Shown here piece after piece: positions 1 to 9,298 of a stretch of DNA of 64,000 bases. Below the pieces are notes generated by a model. That model saw only the letters and a list, made by a program, of their open reading frames with translations, had not been told where the DNA came from and ran no database searches. Position numbers and translations under genes: made by a program. Each line of letters opens with the position of its first letter. Within the stretch, counting starts at the first letter, position 1. Source of the DNA: Streptococcus parasanguinis ATCC 15912 (lineage in GTDB: Bacteria > Bacillota > Bacilli > Lactobacillales > Streptococcaceae); contig NC_015678.1 of the NCBI RefSeq assembly GCF_000164675.2, positions 310,001-374,000 on the forward strand. Reading direction: 5' to 3'.

Positions 1-159
1 ATGCGTTACTTTTTGATTGATAAGGCCAACACCCCTGTCTGGCTTTTGGTGGAAAATAAGTTCTTGGTTTTGATTCCTTATGTTTTACCAATTCTTATTT
101 TTGTCGCTGGCTTTGCTTACTTTAACAAACATGCTAAGAAATTTGCGGAGATTCTCTAA
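1..159 (+). CDS. rgpC: C-terminal end of polysaccharide ABC transporter permease (RgpC-like), partial
   Basis: An open frame runs from the first base to TAA at 157-159 (52 codons). The first codon happens to be ATG but is probably internal. The peptide has one hydrophobic segment at about residues 24-42 and then a basic tail ending KKFAEIL, the usual shape of the last membrane span and cytoplasmic tail of an ABC-2 permease. The stop overlaps the ATPase start by one base (TAATG), so the two are translationally coupled. Identity as RgpC is inferred from the ATPase, glycosyltransferase and RgpF genes that follow; only the end is visible. Confidence 0.6.
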   Translation: MRYFLIDKANTPVWLLVENKFLVLIPYVLPILIFVAGFAYFNKHAKKFAEIL

Positions 160-1358
160 TGACAGATAAACAAATTGCAGTAAAAGTAGACCATGTCAGC
201 AAGTACTTTAAGTTGCCAACAGAGGCAACTAATAGTCTTCGAACTGCCTTGGTCAATCGCTTCAAAGGAATCAAAGGATACAAAGAACAACATGTTCTTA
301 AGGATATTTCTTTTGAAGTAGAAAAAGGTGATTTTTTCGGGATCCTCGGTCGAAATGGTTCTGGAAAATCGACTCTCTTGAAAATTATTTCTGAAATCTA
401 TGTGCCAGAAAAAGGTACCGTAACTATTGATGGGAAACTGGTGTCCTTTATCGAGCTTGGAGTAGGCTTTAACCCAGAACTGACAGGTCGAGAAAATGTC
501 TATATGAACGGGGCCATGCTTGGCTTTTCAACAGCTGAAATTGATGCCATGTACGATGATATCGTAGACTTCGCCGAGTTGCATGAATTCATGAATCAGA
601 AGCTTAAGAACTACTCATCAGGCATGCAGGTTCGTCTGGCATTTTCGGTCGCGATTAAGGCCCAAGGCGATATCTTGATTTTGGATGAGGTTCTCGCAGT
701 AGGAGATGAGGCCTTCCAGCGCAAGTGTAATGATTACTTCCAAGAGCGCAAGAAATCAGGGAAAACCACGATTCTGGTTACCCATGATATGGGAGCCGTT
801 AAGAAATATTGTAACAAGGCTGTTTTGATTGAAAATGGTTTGGTGAAGGCAATTGGTGACCCCTTTGATGTTTCTGATCAATATAGTTTTGACAACTTGG
901 AATCGAATTCACATCATGGAAATGAAGATGAGGGCCTTGTTACAACGGAAGTTGAAGGTTTCACAGCTAAATTACTTTCTCCTAAGAAAGTAACTCCTGA
1001 TGATGAGGTGGTTATTGAGTTTTCATTTGATCTATTAGATGATTCTGTGAATCCACATATAGCCTTTTCATTTGTTGATATTTCTACTGGAAATGGACTG
1101 TATAACGATAATTCCATGGATATTCCATTATCCGGTATCGGTGCTAAAAAAATCACCTATAAATGTAAGTTGCCGTACTTTAATCATGTGAAATTAAGAC
1201 TAGTAGCATTTTTAAGAGACGAAAATCAAGAAAACTTAGCAATATTGTCGACAACGAACCCTCCAGTCTTTTCAATTGATCGGATTGTGGATCGAACAAA
1301 TCGTTCGGAGTTGGATTCTTCTACTGGATTGTTAATTCGTCAAGGCAAGTGGGAATAA
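159..1358 (+). CDS. rgpD: Polysaccharide export ABC transporter ATP-binding protein (RgpD/Wzt-like)
   Basis: This 399-residue protein is the ATPase that powers export of the undecaprenyl-linked rhamnan wall polysaccharide through the upstream permease. Visible motifs are Walker A GRNGSGKS (64-71), signature SSGMQ (153-157), Walker B ILILDE (172-177 region) and the H-loop histidine near 209. The remaining ~140 residues are beta-rich and resemble the C-terminal Wzt-type domain, which in that family binds the cargo glycan or sets export specificity. The start overlaps the permease stop. It sits in the rgp operon ahead of a glycosyltransferase and rgpF. Family assignment is firm; cargo identity rests on neighbours. 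Confidence 0.9.
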   Translation: MTDKQIAVKVDHVSKYFKLPTEATNSLRTALVNRFKGIKGYKEQHVLKDISFEVEKGDFFGILGRNGSGKSTLLKIISEIYVPEKGTVTIDGKLVSFIELGVGFNPELTGRENVYMNGAMLGFSTAEIDAMYDDIVDFAELHEFMNQKLKNYSSGMQVRLAFSVAIKAQGDILILDEVLAVGDEAFQRKCNDYFQERKKSGKTTILVTHDMGAVKKYCNKAVLIENGLVKAIGDPFDVSDQYSFDNLESNSHHGNEDEGLVTTEVEGFTAKLLSPKKVTPDDEVVIEFSFDLLDDSVNPHIAFSFVDISTGNGLYNDNSMDIPLSGIGAKKITYKCKLPYFNHVKLRLVAFLRDENQENLAILSTTNPPVFSIDRIVDRTNRSELDSSTGLLIRQGKWE

Positions 1359-1375
1359 TTTCTTTGGTATAGGCT

Positions 1376-3034
1376 ATGAAAATTTTATTTGTATCTCCTG
1401 TTGGAGCCATGTTTAGTGGAGCAGAAGTATCGATTGTGAACTTAATGAAATTGTTGGTTCAGCAAGGTCACGAAGTTTATAATGCGATACCGGATAATGC
1501 TCCACACATTGATAAAGACTATCTCCGTCATATGGATACAACTGGAATTAAACTATTTCAGTTAAAAACCAATCAGTGGTGGTGGCCTGAGTCTAAAACG
1601 CTGGATATTTCGGATTTAGAAATCCAAGCTTCTCAACAAAAGAATATTGAGGAAGTAAGAGAAATCATTCAGAACGAACAGATCGAACTGGTTATTTCGA
1701 ATACAGTCAATGTTTTTCAGGGAGCCTTTGCAGCTGCATGTGAAAATGTCAGACATTTTTATATTATTCATGAATTTCCTTTTGGCGAGTTTGGCTATTA
1801 TAAGGAGCTAATTCCTTTAATTGATGATTTGTCTGATAAAATTTTTGTAGTCGAAGGGGAATTGTACCAGACTCTAACGAATTATTTTACGACTGATAAA
1901 TTGATTCCCTTTATTCCCTATACAGAAGTTCAAGCGCATCCTCTAAAGAATTCTACTATTTCTCGTTTTGTATCCATTGGTGGAATTAATGAACGGAAAA
2001 ATCAGCTTGAGTTGCTTGAAGCCTATAATCACTTAAATCGGAAGGAGATCGAATTGGTCTTTATCGGAGGATGGGATGAGCAGTACAAAAAGTTGATGGA
2101 TGACTATATTCAAGCGCATCATCTAGATCATGTAACTTTTGTTGGGTTTCACTCGGATCCATGGTCCTTGGTGACAGAAAAAGATATCCTCGTCTTACCT
2201 GCTACATTAGAAACATTTTCTTTAGTATTTGTGGAATCAGTCTTAAATGGTGTTCCGGCAATTATTTCTGATAATTTAGGTCATTTGTCTTCGAGTAAAT
2301 TTTTAGAATCTGGAACTTTATATCCGCTAGGGGATAGGGATTTGTTAAGTCAGCAAATGGCTACAGTGATTGAGAATTTTGATAGCTATAAAGAAAAGCA
2401 ATTACTGGATCAAGAACTCGCTCGAAAGAAATATAATCTTAAGACAATCTATACTGTTTTTAAAGATAACATTGAAGTAGAAACACCAATTGTTAACCAA
2501 AAGCTATCTTCTAAGTATGCTCGATTTTTGGGGATGAAATTCAAGAATCGTGATATTGAAGTGATTGGTAAATCTCAGGTGGTGATTTCAGCTTCACACG
2601 ATGGACTCCACTCAGCCTACCATGAAATAACAAAAGAGAGAATGGAAAATAAGGGCTCTATTATCTTCCAGCTTGAAAAGGAGAAGAGTCTAAAAATATT
2701 ACTTTCAGAATTTCCGGGATCCTATAAAAAATTGTCACTGATTGCATTGGAGGATCAAAGAGAAATTCCTCTTGTAACTTCAAACGGAATTGATTTCGAG
2801 GATGTTTTGGTTTTCTTTAATACCCATCCACATATTCTTTTTGATCTTTCGAATAGTTCAGGTAATCGATTTCAATTCTCCTATGAAAAAGAAAGTGACG
2901 AAGAATTTAGCAGACACCTATTCAACTTACATGAGAAACATAAAAAATTATCTCATGAATACAATTCCATCATCCATTCACGCCGTTGGACCATTCCAAC
3001 AAAGATCTTGAAATTCTTAAGAATAAGGAAATAA
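1376..3034 (+). CDS. GT4-like glycosyltransferase of the rhamnan cluster
   Basis: This 552-residue cytoplasmic glycosyltransferase has a GT-B fold. The N-terminus (ILFVSPVGAMFSGAE, 3-17) looks like a GT4 acceptor domain. The nucleotide-sugar half contains the GGINERKNQ loop (around 202-210) and the EX7E motif E279...E287. About 170 extra residues follow the catalytic domains and end in a basic tail typical of membrane-associated rgp enzymes. It sits between rgpD and rgpF, where it probably adds a side-chain or backbone sugar of the wall polysaccharide. This position holds rgpE in S. mutans, but that enzyme is of another GT type, so I give no symbol. Confidence 0.8.
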   Translation: MKILFVSPVGAMFSGAEVSIVNLMKLLVQQGHEVYNAIPDNAPHIDKDYLRHMDTTGIKLFQLKTNQWWWPESKTLDISDLEIQASQQKNIEEVREIIQNEQIELVISNTVNVFQGAFAAACENVRHFYIIHEFPFGEFGYYKELIPLIDDLSDKIFVVEGELYQTLTNYFTTDKLIPFIPYTEVQAHPLKNSTISRFVSIGGINERKNQLELLEAYNHLNRKEIELVFIGGWDEQYKKLMDDYIQAHHLDHVTFVGFHSDPWSLVTEKDILVLPATLETFSLVFVESVLNGVPAIISDNLGHLSSSKFLESGTLYPLGDRDLLSQQMATVIENFDSYKEKQLLDQELARKKYNLKTIYTVFKDNIEVETPIVNQKLSSKYARFLGMKFKNRDIEVIGKSQVVISASHDGLHSAYHEITKERMENKGSIIFQLEKEKSLKILLSEFPGSYKKLSLIALEDQREIPLVTSNGIDFEDVLVFFNTHPHILFDLSNSSGNRFQFSYEKESDEEFSRHLFNLHEKHKKLSHEYNSIIHSRRWTIPTKILKFLRIRK

Positions 3035-3035
3035 C

Positions 3036-4784
3036 ATGCAACGTTTACTTTTATATGTTCACTTCAATAAATTTAACTTTATCAGTGGACATGTACTCTA
3101 CCAATTAGAAAACATTCGTCCCCTGTATTCACGGGTGGTTTTTATCTCCAATAGTCAGCTACCAGAAGATGTGAAGTCTAATTTAACAGCACAGCATCTG
3201 GTAGACGATATTCTAGAGCGCCAAAATAGTGGCTTTGACTTTGCGGCTTGGCGGGATGGAATGAAGACCGTTGGCTTTGACCAACTGGCTCATTTTGATT
3301 CTGTTACCCTCATGAATGATACCTGCTTTGGACCTCTTTGGGATCTAGAACCAATTTATCAGCAGTTTGAAAATGATAAAGAAGTGGATTTCTGGGGAAT
3401 GACCAATTACCGGAAAGACAAGGATTTTAACGAGCATATTCAGAGTTATTATCTTAGTTTTAAAAAACAAGTGTTGACATCAAGCGCCTTCCTAGAATTT
3501 TGGCAGGGTGTTCAGGACTTCACCAATGTTCAAGATGTGATTGATAACTATGAAACCAAGGTCACAACGAATTTCTTGGATGCTGGTTTTCGCTATAAGA
3601 CGGTCTTTGATACCATTCATGAAGACACCACGGGAATGCTCTATCCAGACTTTTCTTACTATAATCCTACAGCGATTCTCAATCATAAGGTTCCTTTCAT
3701 CAAAGTCAAAACCATTGCAAACAATGAAGGAATTATGCCTTATATTTTTGACGAGTTGGAGCGTGTATCGAACTATCCGTTAGATTTGATTCTCAACCAC
3801 ATGTCTATGATTGATCGCCCAGACTTTCCTTATCTCTTGTCTCGTAAGTACTTGAAAAAACAGGAATTGGCAGGAGATTTTGATAAAAAAGTTGCGGTTC
3901 ATCTTCATGTCTTTTATGTGGACCTCTTGGAAGAATTTTTAGATGCTTTTCGAGACTTTCATTTTGATTATGACTTATGGATCACGACAGATGTAGAAGA
4001 GAAGAAGCAGGCTATTGAACAAATCCTTTCTAATCGGGCACAAGATGCGAGGGTTGTGGTGACTGGAAATATTGGACGAGATGTGTTACCAATGCTGCTC
4101 TTAAAAGAGCAACTCTCAAAATACGATTATGTTGGCCATTTCCATACCAAGAAATCCAAAGAAGCAGATTTTTGGGCAGGTGAATCTTGGCGCAAAGAAT
4201 TGATCGAGATGCTGGTCAAACCGGCTGATCAAATCCTGGCCAATATGGAGGCCAATCCAAAAGTCGGAATCACTATCGCAGATATTCCAACCTTCTTCCG
4301 TTACAATCGAATAGTGGTTGCCTGGAATGAAGCTCTTATTTCTCCAGAGATGAACAAGCTCTGGCAACGGATGGGAGCGACCAAGACAATTGATTTTGAA
4401 AAGATTAATACCTTTGTCATGAGTTATGGGACCTTTGTTTGGTTTAAATACGATGCTTTGAAACCACTCTTTGATTTGAATTTGACAGCAGCGGATGTTC
4501 CGGCTGAACCTCTTCCTCAAAATTCTATCCTTCATGCGATCGAACGTTTGTTGATCTATATTGCCTGGGATCAAAAATATGACTTTAGGATCTCTCAAAA
4601 CCCACATGTTCTGACACCATTTATCGATAATAAGCAGTTGAACAATCGCGAAGATCTTCAACCCCATACCTTTGTAGACTTTAATCAAATTGGGGGGATT
4701 AAAGGCGCCTTGAAGTATATCGTAATAGGGCCAGCAAGAGCTGTGAAATATATACTAAAAAGAATGATGAAGAAAGTGAAATAA
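3036..4784 (+). CDS. rgpF: Rhamnan synthesis protein RgpF
   Basis: This 582-residue protein matches the RgpF family (rhamnan synthesis F), putative rhamnosyltransferases that extend the polyrhamnose backbone. The N-terminal part opens RLLLYVHFNKF and contains an NSGFDFAAW stretch (residues ~62-70) characteristic of the family. The second half (from about 290) begins with a repeat-like VAVHLHVFYVDLLEEF segment and carries VGHFHTKKS. The C-terminus is basic and amphipathic, suggesting membrane association. One base separates it from the preceding gene, and its TAA overlaps the next ATG (TAATG at 4782-4786), so it is in the operon. Confidence 0.88.
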   Translation: MQRLLLYVHFNKFNFISGHVLYQLENIRPLYSRVVFISNSQLPEDVKSNLTAQHLVDDILERQNSGFDFAAWRDGMKTVGFDQLAHFDSVTLMNDTCFGPLWDLEPIYQQFENDKEVDFWGMTNYRKDKDFNEHIQSYYLSFKKQVLTSSAFLEFWQGVQDFTNVQDVIDNYETKVTTNFLDAGFRYKTVFDTIHEDTTGMLYPDFSYYNPTAILNHKVPFIKVKTIANNEGIMPYIFDELERVSNYPLDLILNHMSMIDRPDFPYLLSRKYLKKQELAGDFDKKVAVHLHVFYVDLLEEFLDAFRDFHFDYDLWITTDVEEKKQAIEQILSNRAQDARVVVTGNIGRDVLPMLLLKEQLSKYDYVGHFHTKKSKEADFWAGESWRKELIEMLVKPADQILANMEANPKVGITIADIPTFFRYNRIVVAWNEALISPEMNKLWQRMGATKTIDFEKINTFVMSYGTFVWFKYDALKPLFDLNLTAADVPAEPLPQNSILHAIERLLIYIAWDQKYDFRISQNPHVLTPFIDNKQLNNREDLQPHTFVDFNQIGGIKGALKYIVIGPARAVKYILKRMMKKVK

Positions 4785-7309
4785 TGAAACGGAAAAAAGA
4801 GTTTAATGTTAAAGAATTTATCCTCTCAGCATTAACGAAAATCTCAAGAACTCAGTGGTATTATGGGGTTACTTTCGTTCTATTTTCTTTTTTTAATTTT
4901 TACCTAGCTCAGAATAATCTTGCAGTTCATAACAAAGCAACAGGAACTGTCCTACAATATGTTAATTTTTTAGGAATTCTATTTGGAATTAGTTTCTTGC
5001 TATTAATTCCAATATTATCCCAGTTCAATTTTAAAAAATGGTTTCCTTTAAAGCTGATTGTCAGTTATTTGGTCTACAATACCCTTTCTTATTTGACAGA
5101 AATCACGATTTATTTGAATAATCCAAAATACAAGGTTTGGAATTTTGATCAGAATCCATTCTTTAGAACGGGTTCCTTCCTTGTCATTTTCCTTCTATTT
5201 GCTCTGACAGGTGGTTTGGTTCTATTGCGACAGCATTATGATAAGCTACCAAATCGGAAAAAAGGAGGAGAAGAGATTGGCGAGAACTACCAGTATCTGG
5301 TCTTGTCACAACTCTTGATCACCTTTATCGTAACAGATAAAAACTTTTCAACCCTGATTTACCGGACAGATAATTTTTTGTATAAGGCCTTTGAAATCGG
5401 CAAATACTCAGCCCAGCAATTCTGGCTGACAAATGAATTCTTATACTTCCTATTTCCGTTGATTTCCTTGCTTGGATTCTTGTATACAAAAGGGCAGCGA
5501 GATTTCGTCAAGAACAAACCGAGTTTCTCTTTAGTGTTCTTCTCTAGTACCACTATTGCAATTGTATTGAATTATTTTATCCAATTCAGTTTAGGGAGAA
5601 CAGAGCCCTTCTTAGGAGTTCATTACACAATTCCAGATGCTATCTTATTTCAGATCCTTATTTTGACAGCGATTCTCATCTTTGTATATATTTGTATCAA
5701 TCAATATTGGATCGCTACCAGTCTCATTTCCGTTGTATCTATAGCTTTTGTCATTGCAAACTCCATCAAGTTTGGCATGAGGAATGAGCCGGTTTTACCA
5801 AGTGATTTAACTTGGTTGACCAAACCAATGACCCTTTTGAGCTTTGTGGACAAAGCGCAAATGTTTTACATCCTTTTATTGGTGGTCTTTCTGGTTTGTC
5901 TACTAGTTGTTGGGAAAAAGTACCTGTTCAAGGGAAGAATTATTTCTTCATGGAAAATACAAATTGGAGCTATTGCATTGATGCTCTTATGTTTTAAGAG
6001 TGTCAATGCAATATTCAGTGATAAAGAAAACGGGAAGATCAAAGCTAATGTACCAATTATTAGCACCCTGAACAATTACCAGGATATTAATTGGTTAGGA
6101 AATACGACCAATGCACGTTATAAGGGCTTGTCCTACGTTTGGATGAATCAATTGACGACTGAAGTTGTTCCAAAACCGGATGGTTATTCAAAAGAACGTC
6201 TTGAGAAAATAGCACAAAAATATACTAACTTGTCGAATGCGATCAATAAGGAGAGAAGTAACTACTTAAACGATCAAACGGTCATCTATATTCTGAGTGA
6301 AAGTTTTTCTGATCCTAGAAAAGTCGAGGGAGTTGAGCTTACGCAAAATCCGATTCCAAATATTGAGAACATCATGAAGACCCATACGAGTGGGCAAATG
6401 CAGTCAGATGGATACGGTGGCGGGACTGCCAATATGGAGTTCCAGACTCTGACAGGTTTACCTTTCTATAATTTATCTCAAACAGTTTCTGTCTTGTATA
6501 CGGAAGTCTTTCCTAAGCTCCATGATGTGCCAGCTATCAGTAATGCATACTTAAAACAGAATAAGGTTGCTGTTCACTTAGCAGGTAAATCGAATTATTC
6601 TCGGGATATTGTGTATTCGAGATTAGATTTCAAAGATTTTATTACGACAGATACAAAGGGAATCAAGTACAGAAAAGAAGGAATTAGTCCGAGTGATGAA
6701 TCCACCTATAATATTGTGTTGGATAACTTAAACGACAAATCAGGACAGTTCTTTTCTGTGATGACCATGCAAAATCATACCCCATGGTTAGAAGCAAATC
6801 TAGAAACTTTGGAGGCAAAGGGGAAAGGGTTTAGTGATGAAGAAAATTCAAAACTAACTTTCTATAGTCGTTTACTTTCACAAACCGACACTGCCACCCA
6901 ATCCTTCCTTGAAAGTCTTTCTAAAATAGATAAGAAGATTACAGTGGTGTTCTATGGGGATCACTTGCCAGGTCTTTATCCTGAGTCGGCCTTTAAGAAT
7001 AATCCAGAGAGTCAGTATCAGACAGACTACTTTATTTGGAGTAATTTTGATGCACCCAAATTGAATTATCCTTTGGTCAATTCAAGTGATTTCTCTGCTA
7101 TGGTCTTTGAACAGACCAATTCAAAAGTTTCGCCTTACTATGCTTTGTTGACAGAAGTGCTGAAAAAAGCAAGTGTCGATAAAAAGGCCTTAGAAGGGGA
7201 AGCACAAGAAATTGCGGACGATTTAAAAATGGTTGAATACGACCTGATTAGTGGGAAAGGTTACCTTTCTAAAGACTTCTTTAAAGTTCCAACTGATAAA
7301 TCCAATTAA
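4784..7309 (+). CDS. Membrane LTA-synthase-family glycerol-phosphate transferase (GacH/SccH-like)
   Basis: This 841-residue protein has about ten to twelve membrane segments (residues ~25-405) followed by an extracellular alkaline-phosphatase/sulfatase-type domain. Metal ligand E506 lies in ILSESFSD, the likely catalytic threonine T548 lies in YGGGTANMEF, and the FYGDHLPG motif follows. That layout, with many spans rather than the five of LtaS, and its location at the end of the rhamnan operon match GacH of S. pyogenes and SccH of S. mutans, which decorate the wall rhamnan with sn-glycerol-1-phosphate. Its ATG overlaps the rgpF stop. A separate canonical LtaS lies at 26-28 kb, supporting a distinct role. 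Confidence 0.8.
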   Translation: MKRKKEFNVKEFILSALTKISRTQWYYGVTFVLFSFFNFYLAQNNLAVHNKATGTVLQYVNFLGILFGISFLLLIPILSQFNFKKWFPLKLIVSYLVYNTLSYLTEITIYLNNPKYKVWNFDQNPFFRTGSFLVIFLLFALTGGLVLLRQHYDKLPNRKKGGEEIGENYQYLVLSQLLITFIVTDKNFSTLIYRTDNFLYKAFEIGKYSAQQFWLTNEFLYFLFPLISLLGFLYTKGQRDFVKNKPSFSLVFFSSTTIAIVLNYFIQFSLGRTEPFLGVHYTIPDAILFQILILTAILIFVYICINQYWIATSLISVVSIAFVIANSIKFGMRNEPVLPSDLTWLTKPMTLLSFVDKAQMFYILLLVVFLVCLLVVGKKYLFKGRIISSWKIQIGAIALMLLCFKSVNAIFSDKENGKIKANVPIISTLNNYQDINWLGNTTNARYKGLSYVWMNQLTTEVVPKPDGYSKERLEKIAQKYTNLSNAINKERSNYLNDQTVIYILSESFSDPRKVEGVELTQNPIPNIENIMKTHTSGQMQSDGYGGGTANMEFQTLTGLPFYNLSQTVSVLYTEVFPKLHDVPAISNAYLKQNKVAVHLAGKSNYSRDIVYSRLDFKDFITTDTKGIKYRKEGISPSDESTYNIVLDNLNDKSGQFFSVMTMQNHTPWLEANLETLEAKGKGFSDEENSKLTFYSRLLSQTDTATQSFLESLSKIDKKITVVFYGDHLPGLYPESAFKNNPESQYQTDYFIWSNFDAPKLNYPLVNSSDFSAMVFEQTNSKVSPYYALLTEVLKKASVDKKALEGEAQEIADDLKMVEYDLISGKGYLSKDFFKVPTDKSN

Positions 7310-7310
7310 A

Positions 7311-7367
7311 AGGAGCACAAGCAGTTAAAAATCTTTGTGATTTTGGCTGTCTGGCTCCCTTTTTTTG
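7311..7367 (+). terminator. Possible terminator of the rgp operon
   Basis: An imperfect inverted repeat GGAGC (7312-7316) / GGCTCC (7353-7358) is followed by CTTTTTTT. The stem is short for its loop, so this is tentative, but it lies right after the last rgp gene. Confidence 0.35.
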
Positions 7368-7402
7368 TTTTTTATGCTAAACTATTAGATGGGGGTATGC
7401 TC

Positions 7403-7879
7403 ATGATTAAGATATTTGGAAAGGTCCATTATCATTGGCAACCGGACTTATCTATTCTTGTGACTTATTGGTCCATTGCAGTGATTCCGGTCTTTATTGG
7501 ACTGGCCTTGATGTATGAGAGCTCTAGTGTGCCAACGCTAGTTTTGTTTTCGTTCTTTTTATTTATGGTCTTGCTCGCGATTGGAGTTCATCGTTACTTT
7601 ACTATTTATGATGATGGGATTTTACGGATTATTACAGCCAATCCTTTTACCCCAATTAAAGTGAAGATCACTTCCATTGAGAAAGTAGAAGTGAATAAGA
7701 AGTCTATCAAACTCGTCTTTAATAATGGTTCGCGTAGTCGGACATTCTGTATGCGCAAATGGCCGAAAAAATACTTTATCAATGCACTTGCCTTAAATCC
7801 CTATTTTAAGGGTGAAGTAGTTTTGACGGATAACTTTATTCATGTGGACTACTATGAGATGTATTATGCAGACAAATAA
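7403..7879 (+). CDS. ebsA: EbsA family membrane protein
   Basis: This 158-residue protein of the EbsA family was named from enterococcal pheromone-responsive surface exclusion work; its biochemical role is unknown. Two hydrophobic segments lie near residues 20-60, followed by a soluble part rich in basic and beta-type residues. I chose ATG 7403 (MIKIFGKVHYHW) because a GGGGG ribosome-binding stretch lies at 7391-7395 and this start matches the conserved N-terminus as I know it; the frame also runs open upstream. It is followed by an oppositely oriented ferredoxin gene. The ebsA-ferredoxin-LysM-cmk-infC order is shared by mitis-group streptococci. Confidence 0.75.
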   Translation: MIKIFGKVHYHWQPDLSILVTYWSIAVIPVFIGLALMYESSSVPTLVLFSFFLFMVLLAIGVHRYFTIYDDGILRIITANPFTPIKVKITSIEKVEVNKKSIKLVFNNGSRSRTFCMRKWPKKYFINALALNPYFKGEVVLTDNFIHVDYYEMYYADK

Positions 7880-7906
7880 AAAGCCCTCTTAATCTTTTAA
7901 GAGAGC
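7874..7906 (-). terminator. Intrinsic terminator of the ferredoxin gene
   Basis: Read on the minus strand, GCTCTCTT, an 8-base loop, AAGAGGGC and TTTTT form a hairpin with a U-tract. The gene's TAA lies in the stem. On the plus strand the stem has one C-A mismatch but could also end ebsA transcripts. Confidence 0.7.
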
Positions 7907-8086
7907 ATGAGTGGGGCATTCTCTGATAGCCTCGAGAACATCGTTTGTGACAGGGACTTCTTTTTCGAGGAGGTCGTCCTCTTCGGTAAATTTGACGATG
8001 CCATTATCATGGTAATCGAACAACTCAGAGTAGGTTTGACAGAGACCGCAAGCGATGCAACGATCTGGAATTAACGTAACTTTCAT
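7889..8086 (-). CDS. fer: Single-cluster ferredoxin
   Basis: This 65-residue ferredoxin has cysteines C10, C13, C16 (CIACGLC) and C57 followed by proline (ECPTHAL), the ligand pattern of a single [4Fe-4S] cluster. The rest is acidic, as expected for a soluble electron carrier. It is transcribed alone on the minus strand between ebsA and the LysM protein gene and has its own terminator. The redox partner is not indicated by context. The convergent/divergent arrangement is conserved in streptococci. Confidence 0.9.
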   Translation of the reverse strand: MKVTLIPDRCIACGLCQTYSELFDYHDNGIVKFTEEDDLLEKEVPVTNDVLEAIRECPTHALLKD

Positions 8087-8131
8087 ACTTCTATTGTAAT
8101 GATTTTTACGAGAAAAAACAAGGAGGAAGTC

Positions 8132-8587
8132 ATGGCAAAAGAACCATGGGAAGAAGACATTTACGATGATGGAGAAGAAACATTGAAAAGAACGAGTAAA
8201 TTAAATGGAGTGAAGGCTGATCGTCTCTTAACGATTTTGGCGATTATTTTCTTTGTGGTGGTTGTGGCCATGGTGTGTTTGTTGATTTTCCTTTCTACCG
8301 GAGGAAGCGACAAATCAAAACAAATGGCTGGTTTCTACAATGGAGAGACTAAGGTTGAACAGACATCATCAGCTCCTGTAGCACAGACGGACCAAGCAAC
8401 TACTAAAGATAGTTCAAAAGATGAGAACTCTGAAGAAGGCACGATCACTGTTCAAGCAGGTGAAGGGGAAGCAGCGATCGCTGCGCGTGCTGGTATTTCC
8501 ATTGCCCAATTGGAACAGTTAAATCCATCCCACATGTCTACAGGATCTTGGTACGCCAATCCTGGTGATGTCGTTAAGATTCAGTAG
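8132..8587 (+). CDS. Membrane-anchored LysM-domain protein (SAG1386/EF1546 family)
   Basis: This 151-residue protein has an acidic cytoplasmic N-terminus, one membrane span at about residues 31-56, a Ser/Thr/Gln-rich linker, and a C-terminal LysM-like domain (about 103-150, ending NPGDVVKIQ). LysM domains bind N-acetylglucosamine in peptidoglycan, so it probably sits at the membrane with its C-terminus in the wall. I chose ATG 8132 because AAGGAGGAAG lies just upstream; an in-frame ATG at 8099 has no ribosome-binding site. It is nine bases from cmk and likely cotranscribed. Confidence 0.8.
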   Translation: MAKEPWEEDIYDDGEETLKRTSKLNGVKADRLLTILAIIFFVVVVAMVCLLIFLSTGGSDKSKQMAGFYNGETKVEQTSSAPVAQTDQATTKDSSKDENSEEGTITVQAGEGEAAIAARAGISIAQLEQLNPSHMSTGSWYANPGDVVKIQ

Positions 8588-8596
8588 GAGTAGAGA

Positions 8597-9277
8597 ATGA
8601 AACAAATTCAAATTGCTATTGATGGCCCCGCTTCTAGTGGAAAGTCTACGGTTGCAAAAATTATTGCTAAGGATCTGGGTTATACCTATTTGGATACAGG
8701 AGCTATGTACCGTGCGGCGACTTACCTAGCTTTGCAAAATAATTTAACAGCTGAACAGGTTGATGACCTCTTAGATCTTTTAGATCAGTATCCAATTAGC
8801 TTCGGTCGTTCGGAAGAAGGAGAGCAGCTTGTCTTTGTAGCAGACGTAGATATTACTCACCCGATTCGCGATAACCAAGTGACCAACAATGTTTCATGGG
8901 TTGCAGCACTTGCGCCAGTCCGTGAAAAACTTGTCACTCTACAGCAAGCAATTGCAGCAGAGGGGGGCATCGTCATGGATGGTCGTGATATTGGGACCGT
9001 CGTTCTTCCACATGCAGAGTTGAAGATCTTCTTGGTCGCTTCTGTTGAGGAGCGGGCGGAACGTCGTTATAAGGAAAATGTTGAGAAGGGCATCACAGCG
9101 GATCTTGAATTATTGAAAAAAGAAATCGCTGAGCGGGACTATAAGGACAGCCACCGTGTCGTTTCTCCTTTGAAACCTGCAGCTGATGCCATTCATTTTG
9201 ATACGACGGGTGTTGGAATTGCAGACGTTGTTGCCTTTATTGAAGAAAAAGCAAAAAAACTTCTTGACAAAGAATAA
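8597..9277 (+). CDS. cmk: Cytidylate kinase
   Basis: This 226-residue (d)CMP kinase phosphorylates CMP/dCMP with ATP in pyrimidine salvage and membrane-lipid nucleotide supply. The P-loop GPASSGKS is at residues 10-17, followed by the [10 protein letters not shown] substrate region and the conserved DGRDIGTVV segment. Length matches bacterial Cmk (~225). A ribosome-binding site GGAG lies upstream. It follows the LysM gene and precedes the infC operon, whose promoter starts within the last codons of cmk. Confidence 0.95.
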   Translation: MKQIQIAIDGPASSGKSTVAKIIAKDLGYTYLDTGAMYRAATYLALQNNLTAEQVDDLLDLLDQYPISFGRSEEGEQLVFVADVDITHPIRDNQVTNNVSWVAALAPVREKLVTLQQAIAAEGGIVMDGRDIGTVVLPHAELKIFLVASVEERAERRYKENVEKGITADLELLKKEIAERDYKDSHRVVSPLKPAADAIHFDTTGVGIADVVAFIEEKAKKLLDKE

Positions 9278-9292
9278 AAAACTTGATATCAT
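9264..9292 (+). promoter_or_regulatory. Promoter of infC-rpmI-rplT
   Basis: A consensus -35 TTGACA (9264-9269) is separated by 17 bases from TATCAT (9287-9292). The -35 lies inside the last codons of cmk. Predicted transcription starts near 9299, giving a ~155-base leader before infC. Confidence 0.75.
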
Positions 9293-9298
9293 ATAAAA

